Assembly (NCBI GenBank): GCA_964563495.1
Contig: CAZLYK010000092.1
Location: 1 to 19,800 of the forward strand
Length of the DNA stretch: 19,800 nt
Source: CAZLYK01 sp964563495
GTDB lineage: Bacteria > Acidobacteriota > Blastocatellia > RBC074
Direction: 5' to 3'
Positions 1 to 8,300 of this stretch are shown here, piece after piece. A model generated the notes under the pieces. It was not told the origin of the DNA and made no database searches. It was given only the letters and a program-made list of their open reading frames with translations. A program made the translations under genes and the position numbers. The stretch's first letter is position 1; each line of letters opens with the position of its first letter.

Positions 1-243
1 CAGGCCGGACAGATTATGTCGGCGTGCGCCTTGCTGGCGAAAAAGGCCAGGCCCACCGATGCGGAGATTGACACTGCAATGAATGGTAACCTGTGCCGTT
101 GCGGCGCCTATTTGCGCATACGAGAAGCCATCCACAAAGCCGCTGAACTCGCGGCTTCAAATGCGACCCAACCTGCCAAATCAGGTGCGAAGGCTTCAGG
201 CGCAGGGGCAAACCGACTAATCCGCAAAGGCGGCAACAAATAA
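1..243 (+). CDS. [2Fe-2S]-binding small subunit of molybdenum hydroxylase, 3' end
   Basis: This is the C-terminal 80 residues of the iron-sulfur subunit of a xanthine-dehydrogenase-family hydroxylase, closest in style to the alpha subunit of isoquinoline 1-oxidoreductase. That subunit passes electrons from the molybdopterin site through two [2Fe-2S] clusters. The reading frame is open from base 1, so the 5' end and the N-terminal plant-type ferredoxin domain lie outside the window. Visible are the family's QAGQIMSA stretch, which normally follows the first Cys pair of the second cluster, and GNLCRCGAYLRIREAI, which holds the second Cys pair (C-R-C). The last 25 or so residues are Ala/Gly/Lys-rich and look like a disordered tail. 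The stop is 11 bp before the next gene, and a damaged large subunit follows at 1518, so this was one operon. The family call is strong; the substrate is unknown. Confidence 0.9.
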   Translation, partial: QAGQIMSACALLAKKARPTDAEIDTAMNGNLCRCGAYLRIREAIHKAAELAASNATQPAKSGAKASGAGANRLIRKGGNK

Positions 244-254
244 GGAGAGAGGCT

Positions 255-1508
255 ATGAAGTTTTTATGTTCGTTTGTGTTGTTCTGCGCTTTCGCTTTGC
301 TGACGATGACGGTGGGCAATACTACGCCTGAGGCCGAATGGCCGCAGTGGCGTGGCCCGCTGCGCAATGGTCTATCGAGTGAGACCGGGCTGCTCAAGCA
401 ATGGCCTGAGAAAGGCCCCGGTGTGACCTGGTCCATCGCGAATCTCGGCGAAGGCTACGGCTCGGTCGCGATTAGAGGGGATCGCATTTATGTGCAGGGG
501 ACAAGTGGGACAGGGAGCGAGGCCAAAAGCACGGTCTTCTGTTTGAACCGCGCCGACGGCAAAACCATCTGGTCAGTCGCGTTCGGGTCGAAAGTAGATC
601 AGGACAAGGGCAATGGGCCGCGTGGCACTCCGACGCTGGATGGAGACAGACTTTATGTGTTGACCGAGAACGGCGATCTGGCTTGTTTGCGCGAGCGCGA
701 CGGCTCGCGCGTGTGGGGCAAAAACATTCTGAAAGAGTTTGGCGCCAGCAACCCCAGATGGCTGATTAGCGAATCGCCGCTGGTGGACGGCAATCGTTTG
801 ATCGTTTCACCCGGCGGCAGCAACGCGGGAATTGTAGCCCTGGACAAGATGACCGGTGCGGAGATTTGGCGCACGAAAGAGTTGAGCGATCAGGCAGGCT
901 ATGCCTCCTGCATCATCGCGGATGTGGGCGGCGTGCGCAGTTACATCAACTTCACTTCGACGGCGGCGGTCGGCGTGCGCGCCAGCGATGGCAAGCTGAT
1001 GTGGCGCTACGCCAACGTCGCCAATCGCGTCGCCAATTGCACGACGCCGATCTTTGCCGACAACAAAGTCTTTTTCTCTTCGGCCTACGGCACAGGCGGA
1101 GCCTTGCTCAACCTGACGGCGCAGAACGGCGAGGTCAAAGCGGAAGAAGCCTACTTCACCAAAGACATGCAGAACCATCACGGCGGAATGGTTTTGGTCG
1201 ATGGCTATCTCTACGGCTTCTCCAATGCGATTCTGACTTGCATCGAATTCAACACGGGCAAGGTGATGTGGAAAGATCGCAGTGTCGGCAAAGGCTCGCT
1301 CACCTACGCGGACGGAATGTTGTATCTGCTCGGTGAGAAACAACTGGTTGGGCTGGCCGAAGCCAATCCTAATGCCTATGTCGAGAAAGGGCGCTTCCCG
1401 ATCAATGATCGGGGGTGGGATAGCTGGGCGCACCCGGTAGTTGTGGGCGGCAAGCTTTACATCCGCAATCAGAATGAACTGACCTGCTACGATGTGAAGG
1501 GAAAGTAA
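255..1508 (+). CDS. Secreted PQQ-like beta-propeller repeat protein
   Basis: This 417-residue protein begins with a hydrophobic signal peptide (about residues 1-22, KFLCSFVLFCAFALLTMTVG), so it should act outside the cytoplasm. The mature part opens with WPQWRGPLRNG, the usual start of PQQ-binding-like beta-propeller proteins of Acidobacteriota and Planctomycetota. Blade motifs with an Asp-Gly or Thr-Gly-Lys turn followed by Trp recur: ADGKTIW, RDGSRVWG, MTGAEIWR, SDGKLMWR, NTGKVMWK. The fold resembles quinoprotein alcohol dehydrogenases and BamB, but I see no quinoprotein catalytic signature, so it may be a binding or scaffold protein. AAGGAG at 242-247 supports the ATG at 255. It lies between the two subunits of a molybdenum hydroxylase (11 bp after one, 9 bp before the other), suggesting co-transcription. 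Its precise role is not known. Confidence 0.87.
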   Translation: MKFLCSFVLFCAFALLTMTVGNTTPEAEWPQWRGPLRNGLSSETGLLKQWPEKGPGVTWSIANLGEGYGSVAIRGDRIYVQGTSGTGSEAKSTVFCLNRADGKTIWSVAFGSKVDQDKGNGPRGTPTLDGDRLYVLTENGDLACLRERDGSRVWGKNILKEFGASNPRWLISESPLVDGNRLIVSPGGSNAGIVALDKMTGAEIWRTKELSDQAGYASCIIADVGGVRSYINFTSTAAVGVRASDGKLMWRYANVANRVANCTTPIFADNKVFFSSAYGTGGALLNLTAQNGEVKAEEAYFTKDMQNHHGGMVLVDGYLYGFSNAILTCIEFNTGKVMWKDRSVGKGSLTYADGMLYLLGEKQLVGLAEANPNAYVEKGRFPINDRGWDSWAHPVVVGGKLYIRNQNELTCYDVKGK

Positions 1509-1517
1509 GGATGACTT

Positions 1518-2437
1518 ATGGCAATGGCAAAGCTCAATCGTCGCTCTTTTCTTCAGGTAACCGCGCTGGCAGGTGGGGGCTTTATGCTGGGCTTGTATCC
1601 TAGGGCAACTGCCATCGCACAAATGGGACGTGGGCCGGAAATACTGGCGCCGACGGATTTCATCCGCATTGCTCCCAACGGCATCGTTACTCTCACCGCG
1701 AAAAATACCGAGATCGGACAAAACGTTCTCAATGCGCTGCCGATGCTGATTGCCGAAGAACTGGATGTGGACTGGAAAGATGTCAAAATCATCCGCGCCG
1801 ATGCGGATAATAAATACGGTGCGCAATTCACGGGCGGCAGTTCGGCAACCCCAATGAACTGGGAACCCATGCGGCAGGTTGGCGCAGTGGGCCGGCACAT
1901 GCTGATTGCCGCGGCAGCAAACACGTGGGGCGTAGCGGCTACGGAATGCTCGACGGCATCAGGTCGCGTGCATGACAAGGCATCCAATCGCTCGCTGGGG
2001 TACGGCGAACTGGCCTCCAAAGCTGCGACAATGCCCGTACCGGATTTGCGGTCCGTCAAGCTCAAAGACCCGAAAGACTACAAGATCATCGGCGTGTCCA
2101 CGATTAGCGTGGAAACCAAAGAAATTGTGACGGGCAAACCGATCTTCGGGATTGATGTGACCGTGCCGGGGATGCTCTACGCTGTGTTTCAAAGAACTCC
2201 TGTCATGGGCGGCAAAGCGGTGAGCGCGAACCTCGATGCGATATCTGGTCGACCAGTCAGATACCGCAAATGGGGCGCACGATGGCGGCTCGTTTGTTCG
2301 GTTTGCCGGAAAGTGATGTGACGGTTCATCTGGTGCGCGGCGGCGGTGGATTCGGGCGGCGTGCGTATAACGATCTGATGTTGGATGCCGCGTGGATTTC
2401 CAAAGTCGTTGGCGCGCCGGTCAAGTTAATCTGGTCA
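1518..2437 (+). pseudogene. Molybdopterin-binding large subunit of molybdenum hydroxylase, broken
   Basis: This is the remains of the large subunit of an isoquinoline 1-oxidoreductase-type hydroxylase. The start is well placed (AAGGA at 1507-1511), and the N-terminus carries a twin-arginine signal (NRRSFLQ, then a hydrophobic stretch), as expected for the periplasmic members. Residues 1-242 read as the family's N-terminal part, including NTEIGQNVLNALPMLIAEEL and GKPIFGIDVTVPGMLYAVF. At about 2240-2246 the family sequence jumps from SANLDAI in one frame to DIWSTSQIPQMGRTM in another. The segment that should lie between (roughly 130 residues by my recollection of the family) is missing. The second frame gives LVRGGGGFGRRAYND and then stops matching after VKLIWS at about 2437, so the C-terminal half is also gone. 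Family members are usually above 700 residues. Either the gene has decayed through two deletions or the assembly collapsed here. Confidence 0.82.
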
Positions 2438-2460
2438 GGCTTCACCAAAGCTTTCAATTT

Positions 2461-2465
2461 GGAGG
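2461..2465 (+). promoter_or_regulatory. Ribosome binding site that fixes the TTG start of the DoxX-like gene
   Basis: GGAGG stands six bases before the TTG at 2472. No ATG or GTG in that frame has a comparable site, so the TTG is the best start. Confidence 0.7.
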
Positions 2466-2471
2466 TCTCCC

Positions 2472-2846
2472 TTGAGAATCGCTGTCATCATTGTACGCAC
2501 TCTGATGGGACTGTTATTCCTTTTTGCGTCAATCACTTTTCTTTTCAAACTGATAACTCCTCCGCCCCTCACTGGCGCGATGAAGTTATTTAACGATGGC
2601 CTGGAAGCTGCTGGCTACCTCATGCCTACGGTCAAAGTTATCGAGTTGATTTGCGGACTCGCCTTTGTCACTGGGCGATTTGTGCCATTAGCTACGATTC
2701 TGATTGCGCCGATCATCGTCAATATCTTTTTCGTCCACGTCTTCCTGGCGCCGGAAGGCATACCAGTCGCGGTCTTCCTTGTCTTGTCTAACTCTTTCCT
2801 CGTTTACTACCACCGCGAGGCCTACAAGCCTCTGCTGAAAGCCTGA
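2472..2846 (+). CDS. DoxX-like small integral membrane protein
   Basis: This 124-residue protein is almost entirely hydrophobic with four likely membrane helices (about residues 3-26, 46-65, 70-90 and 94-112), matching the DoxX/DoxD-like family in length and layout. Family features visible are the N-terminal RTLMGLLFLFASITFLFKL, a short loop with PPPLTGAMK, and the second-helix stretch KVIELICGLAFVTGRF. Members are inner-membrane proteins, some tied to thiosulfate oxidation or redox stress, but most have no assigned function. The start is TTG with a strong GGAGG site. The gene begins about 35 bp after the point where the molybdenum hydroxylase sequence stops matching its family, so it occupies the place where the C-terminal half of that enzyme should be. 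The family call is good; a role is not. Confidence 0.78.
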   Translation: MRIAVIIVRTLMGLLFLFASITFLFKLITPPPLTGAMKLFNDGLEAAGYLMPTVKVIELICGLAFVTGRFVPLATILIAPIIVNIFFVHVFLAPEGIPVAVFLVLSNSFLVYYHREAYKPLLKA

Positions 2847-2854
2847 GGCACGAT

Positions 2855-2893
2855 CTGTTCGTAGAACCTTCGCACGATGCCGATGACGAACAG
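2855..2893 (+). terminator. Weak stem-loop after the DoxX-like gene, possible terminator
   Basis: A perfect 8-bp inverted repeat (CTGTTCGT at 2855-2862 and ACGAACAG at 2886-2893) lies just after the DoxX stop. The loop is long (23 bases) and the following GGCTTTAGTTT has only a weak T run, so this may be chance. Confidence 0.2.
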
Positions 2894-2976
2894 GGCTTTA
2901 GTTTCGCTTAAAGGAGGGGTTTCGAGATAATAGACATTCGCCGCTTCAGGCTGACGCTTCTTATCGTTAGGAGGGG

Positions 2977-5115
2977 ATGATGGGAAATACTCACAGACTG
3001 CATGTTAACAAGCTAATGTTCAACCTGGGCTTGATAGGTTTTATCATTTCGATGTTACCCGGTTGCTCATACGAAATACGAATTCCCAAGTATTCACTCT
3101 CCCATCAAAGTTCGGTGAAACATTTTATGGTCGGAGCAGGGAAGGCAGATATCACGCCGCCGGTTGGGGTTCCTTTGGGGGGACATGGGCCCGCAGGACG
3201 AGTTGCTCGGGGGAATTGGACAAGGCTGTTTGCTCGGGCATTCCATTTCCAAAACAAAACTGGCCAATCACTAACTCTGGTCTCCTGCGACCTCTTCTCG
3301 CTCCCCGCCGGACTCCGGGCTTCCATAATCGAGAGAGTAAATAGTTTGAAGTATGGGCTTGATCCGGAACGCGTGATCATTGCGGCAACCCATACCCACC
3401 ATGGACCGGCGAACTACTCTTCCTCCGAAGTATTCAATTCTTTCGGTGGGCCGCTGCCAAATTTTGATCCGAAGTTATTTGAGTTCCTCGTCACCAGGAT
3501 CTCCCAAGCAGTAATTGACGCGATTGTTGATGCTCAGTCTGACGGTAAATGCGAACTTCGTCTCCATACAGGGATTGCGGTGGGAATTCAGAGAAACCGC
3601 GCCATTGCTCCATTTTATGCTAACCCAGGCGACGAGATTACGAGAATTATCAATACCAACATTTCGGACGGGTTAAAATGCCCCGACGGCTCACAAAATA
3701 ACTGCCCGCGGTTTTTCGCTGTTGATCCGACATTACGTGTTCTAGAAGTCGTTCGTGATAACAGTACCAGAGCGCTGATTGTCTTCTTCGCAGTTCATCC
3801 AACCGCCATGACACACGATTCTGAACTATACTCTGGTGATCTGGTTGGGATTGCTATGCAGAGGCTTGAGGCGGGAGGTAAAAGAATAGCCGGTTTCTTC
3901 AATGGCGCTGAAGGCGATGTCTCCCCTAGCTGGAAATCTCAGGATCGCGATGATGTGATGAATTTAGGAAACAGTTTGGCAAAAGCTGTTGAATCTGTCC
4001 TTGCTGTAGAGCCAGTCTGCGAAAGCGATCCATCGCTGTCAGCCCAATGGAATATCGTCCCGCGTAACTATCACAGTGGGAAGAGTCCAGGATTTACGTC
4101 TCGGCCAATGCCTGGCGCTGCCGAACTTGGAGGCGCTGAAGACGGCAGAACAATCTTCTATAACTATGGCTGGCGCCCGGAAGCAAGAAAGGAGCGGGAG
4201 CAGGGAGAACATGGGGTTAAAGAGCCTGCCCTGGATGGACCAACTCAAGACTTTTTGAGAAGTATTGATGAAGAAATCTTGGCCGAGTTTGTGCATATCG
4301 TCAAACCGACCAGGTATCTGGCAGCTCCGAATAAATTTCCAACACATTTTCCCGTTGCGGTCGCTAAGATCGGTAAGCTGCTCACAATAGCATCCATTCC
4401 GGTGGAAGCCACGACGATTGTGGGCTATCGGATCCGCCGACAACTCGGCTATCAGAATACCGTAGTCGTTGGGTTGGCGAATGAGTACTATGGTTATACT
4501 GTCTCTCCTCAGGAATATAATCTCCAACAATACGAAGGCTCCTCAACTTTTTTAGGTCCCGGCACACAAGATGTTATCCTTGAGTTGCTTCATCTAGAAA
4601 ATGGAGCAACCGGTTCTACCGAACATCTTAGACCGCAAACTTTCCGGACAGGCCCAAAACGCAAACAACCCTTCGGCCCGGATACACTGCTGATTCGCCG
4701 CCGTCGCAACATGATTGATGAAGACCTCAGTCCGCTTCTCCCTTTATGGCTGCGGCAGATGGAATCGCGCATCCCTCGTTTTGAATGGGATGAGACCAGG
4801 AATGACGATTGGAATTCTTACCGTCGAGAGATAACGATACTCGAGGCGTGTGACAAGTGTCATGCCAATCCGATCATCGAAACTGAGAGTGAAGGAAATA
4901 TTTTAACGTTGCTCGTCGTGGCCGATGGCATAACGCGCCGCTATAGCGCGCTGTGGATCATTCCCGAAAAAATGATAGAAAGTCCGAGCCATTATATTTT
5001 TCGCGTGAAAACTCCGGAGGGTAAGTACGTTTGCTCAGAGCCGTTTTCTACAGCGAGAAAGGCGGAGGCTCCAGTTGACCCAATTCAGCAAGCCAAAACC
5101 TGCTCTATGCACTAG
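2977..5115 (+). CDS. Neutral/alkaline ceramidase, predicted lipoprotein
   Basis: This 712-residue enzyme belongs to the zinc-dependent neutral ceramidases, which split the amide bond of ceramide to sphingosine and a fatty acid. The N-terminus has a lipoprotein signal: a hydrophobic helix ending in the lipobox LPGC (Cys30), predicting an outer-face lipid anchor. Family landmarks run in order: GAGKADITPPVGVPLGGHG at the domain start, ATHTHHGP (His139, His141, His142), AVHPTAMTH (His274), GAEGDVSPSW with the expected active-site Ser316, IPVEATT (Glu477, likely zinc ligand), and QEYNLQQYEGSST (Tyr514/Tyr519). All expected catalytic elements appear present. The C-terminal part after about residue 590 matches the immunoglobulin-like end domain. 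Two ATGs are possible; AGGAGG at 2969-2974 is better spaced for the second, at 2980. It stands alone, and its base composition looks less GC-rich by eye than its neighbours. Confidence 0.9.
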   Translation: MMGNTHRLHVNKLMFNLGLIGFIISMLPGCSYEIRIPKYSLSHQSSVKHFMVGAGKADITPPVGVPLGGHGPAGRVARGNWTRLFARAFHFQNKTGQSLTLVSCDLFSLPAGLRASIIERVNSLKYGLDPERVIIAATHTHHGPANYSSSEVFNSFGGPLPNFDPKLFEFLVTRISQAVIDAIVDAQSDGKCELRLHTGIAVGIQRNRAIAPFYANPGDEITRIINTNISDGLKCPDGSQNNCPRFFAVDPTLRVLEVVRDNSTRALIVFFAVHPTAMTHDSELYSGDLVGIAMQRLEAGGKRIAGFFNGAEGDVSPSWKSQDRDDVMNLGNSLAKAVESVLAVEPVCESDPSLSAQWNIVPRNYHSGKSPGFTSRPMPGAAELGGAEDGRTIFYNYGWRPEARKEREQGEHGVKEPALDGPTQDFLRSIDEEILAEFVHIVKPTRYLAAPNKFPTHFPVAVAKIGKLLTIASIPVEATTIVGYRIRRQLGYQNTVVVGLANEYYGYTVSPQEYNLQQYEGSSTFLGPGTQDVILELLHLENGATGSTEHLRPQTFRTGPKRKQPFGPDTLLIRRRRNMIDEDLSPLLPLWLRQMESRIPRFEWDETRNDDWNSYRREITILEACDKCHANPIIETESEGNILTLLVVADGITRRYSALWIIPEKMIESPSHYIFRVKTPEGKYVCSEPFSTARKAEAPVDPIQQAKTCSMH

Positions 5116-5176
5116 CCGGCGATAATCACCAATTATAACGAGTGCAAGCCTTGCTGTGGTTGAGCGAAGGCGAGGC

Positions 5177-5269
5177 ATGATCGACCCACAGATCGATCCG
5201 GTCATTGACAGTGATCCTCGCGACTACGGCTATCAGTTGAGAAAATCTTTACTTCAAAATGCAGTTTAG
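5177..5269 (+). other. Short open frame between the ceramidase and the giant operon, possible gene remnant
   Basis: A 30-codon ATG frame with protein-like composition ends right at the -10 hexamer of the next operon. It contains IDSDPRDYGYQL, which loosely recalls the linker before the catalytic domain in IS630-type transposases. There is no catalytic region, no terminal repeat and no ribosome site, so it is at most a remnant. Confidence 0.15.
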
Positions 5270-5275
5270 TATAAT
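5248..5275 (+). promoter_or_regulatory. Likely sigma-70 promoter of the giant-protein operon
   Basis: A perfect TATAAT at 5270-5275 has TTTACT (four of six matches to TTGACA) at 5248-5253 with a 16-bp spacer. The surrounding 5240-5345 is clearly more AT-rich than the coding sequence. It would give a leader of about 90 bases before the ATG at 5374. No other good promoter is seen before the three-gene group. Confidence 0.5.
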
Positions 5276-5373
5276 TCTCTTGCCATTATATTCATTACTC
5301 ATGTTACGCAATAGTGAATAAACAAAAGTATTTGACTCAATCTCTGCCCCGGAGATGAAAGAGTAAAAGCAGC

Positions 5374-8300
5374 ATGAGACTAAACCTTCAAGCGATCAGA
5401 GGAAAGCGCGTTCGCCGACAGCCGCAGGCGAATTCTCAAAACAAAGCGTCAAACAGGGAATTGGAGTTATCAAGAAGGGATTTTCTGAGTGCCATGGCTT
5501 CATCGCCATTGCTGCTTGAGTCGCTCTCTGATCCGGCGAGACCATTTGAATTGCACGGGGATGAAAGGCGGCTGGCTTTCATCGTGAACGGCAGGGAGGC
5601 ATGGGTTATTGACCCCGGCCTTTTCTGCGGCTCGCCAAAACTGCAGATGAACAAGACCGGCGACGGGATCCGGATCAGGCTGTCAGCCGCGACTTTTCCG
5701 GGAACCGGGGTGCCGGCGGATTTGATCTGTGAATTACGCTGTCAATCAGCCGTTTGGCGAATGTATATGCGGATGGCCGCTGGATTGGAGACGGAGACCT
5801 CTTTTGAAAAATGGCTTACCGGAAGTGAACAGGCGATTTCATCCTGGAGATCGGAGTTAAATCTTCCCGACTGGCGGGGCGATCCGTGGCTGAAGGTGAG
5901 CGGCCCCGGCAAGATGCAATTCCGTCCTGACTGGTCGCTGGAATTTAAGGGCGAAGCCGTCGTCCGCCTTGGCGTAAGCTGCCGGGAACTCGCCTCCGGC
6001 AGTCTCATCATTTCCCTTCCTGACGCCGGCGAGCCGTCATTTTTCGACGTCCCGATGCTCAAACGATCCCTGATTACGATGTCGGATGAAACCGGCGGTT
6101 GGGAGATCGATACGGGGGCTAAATCCGAGGACGGATGGAGAATCGAAGCGGACGGAAATCTGTTCGATAAATTAGTGTTGGAAATCGGCGAAGCTGCGAC
6201 CGGAATTAAACGCGCCGGGATGTTATTACAGGAATCGCCGCAGAATGCTGGTTCGATCTCACTGGCGCCCGCCGAGCATTTGAGAGACCCGGACGGCGCG
6301 CTGTTCAGGTTCCCGCTAACCAACCCCGGCTATGCATTCACCATCGGGGAATCCGAAGAGCAGAGCATATTGACGGCGGATTTCTCTGATCAGCCGGTTT
6401 GGCTTCATGGCGCCGGCTTCAGTCTGGAACTCGGAAGCGCGCCTGAGGCGGAGCCGGTAGAGTTGATTCGGATCAATGGACAAATAAAGTCATTGAAGGT
6501 CGTTCCGGCTCTCCTGAAAGTCGCGCCGCAACTGCAGGACGCAGCGGTTACGCCGATAACCTTCGATGCGCCTCGTCAGCTTCCATTCACCTGGGGTAAA
6601 TTCACCGATTGGATTCAACATGGCGTGTGCGCGCTTCATCTCTGCCCGTGGGAAGACGCTCTTTGCATTCCGCTGCACGGCGAGAAGTTCGCGGTAAATC
6701 GCACGCGTGATTTTCTGCGGCTCGAGTTTGAGATCCAGAATCTCACGCTGAAATCCCGATTTTTCAAACTGGCGTTGGAACCCGCGGAAAACCTGCCGCC
6801 CGACAAAAAGCCGCTCATCATCGTTAAATTCCCTCCGCAGCACATCGCCGAAGAGGCCTTCTTTGAAGGCCACAGCAAAATCCCGGTCGATATTCCAAAG
6901 GATGGCGATTGTCAGGTAAAAATAAAACTTGAGCCGGATTGCGGAAAAACAACAGACGAAAATTTAAAGTCATTGCCTGTTCAATCGCGGTTATCGGGCC
7001 CGAGCAGACTCTCATTTAGCATCCCGCCTGAAATAAAACGAATACCATTCGACCTGAAATCGCTGCTCGATTGGAAAGCCTGGAACCTGGAGGTCAACCC
7101 ACGGGCGACTCGCGCCGGAGAATTTCCCGATCGGAAGATCTCGCCCTCTCTGCCGGAAGTCGGCAAGCCGGATGACCGCGAAACCGCGATAGAGCTCCCA
7201 TATCGACTGCTCATCTCTCCGACAAAAGAGGCCGGCTGGGCGCACTCGCTGGAACCGGTCGACCTGAAGACGCCGTTTACCGAACTCTGGCATACGAGGC
7301 TGGGAATAAGAGGCGAGACCGGGAAACCGGTAAATGAGGAAGATTCGACCCACCGCACGGTGCGCGCCATCTGGTCTGATGACGTGAAGCCGTTGGAAAA
7401 ACCGCCTGACCATATCAATTCGCCCTTCCGGATGTCGCTCGACGCCAGGGACCGCCATGAATTGGTTCGTCTGACATCCGATTTCAAAGTTCCGATAAAC
7501 AGGGCAGCCGATCCTGAGAAATATCAAATTCCGGCGCCGGTTGAGGTCGAACAGTTGATGCTGAGCGCTTTGGGGGGATGGTTGAAGTCACGCGGCGCGT
7601 GGAATCCGCCGCCGCCCTTGACGGTGGAAGAGTGGCGTCAGATAGCGACGATGGGACGCGACCATTACGTTCGAGTCGTTTACAAAGGCTTCCTCTTCCC
7701 CTTCGGCCACCGCGCATCATTAATCAAGGTGACGGAACGTAAATTCTTCGATAACCCGGATGGCGATCAGACAGCGTACCTCAGGCAGCGAATGTATATA
7801 GTCGTGCGTCAACCGTGTAAGGACTATCCGGCTCCAGGCCAGCCGCTGGCTGGCATAACTTTCCCGTTCGCCTATGTGAAAGCCCTGACCACAGTTACTC
7901 CAGACTTGGATGACCCGGCGACCGGCGGAGGCAATCAGGAGGCCTTCTGGCCGCACGTCAACGGAGCGCCGTTTCACTTTCAATTCCAAATGCATGATGT
8001 GGAAAGAGGGCTTTCGGAATGCTCGATTCCAATCTTGTTCGTGGATAACCGTGTAGCCAAGGATCTGAACAAAATCGATCCGATCATCGACCTTTATAAC
8101 GGAAATAACGGCCTGCGATTTCCAAAATTCAACGGGCAGAAGATAGCTTACGCGCCGAGCAAGAAGCCGGGCGATACGCAATTCGAAACAGACTGCGTCA
8201 AACTAAAGGCCATGCGGCCGGCAGGAGCCTCGCTCGATGACCTGCTCAAGGTCGATCAGCCATTCTTCTACCCGGCGATCGAATCCGCTGAAATCAGAAT

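Noticed and set aside
807..1898. Long minus-strand open frame (363 codons) opposite the propeller and hydroxylase genes
   Set aside because: It crosses the ends of two convincing plus-strand genes, and its translation is His/Arg-rich without any recognisable motif; it is a mirror of GC-rich coding sequence.
5141..5176. GCCTT/AAGGC hairpin after the ceramidase gene as a terminator
   Set aside because: The stem is only about five pairs and no T run follows.
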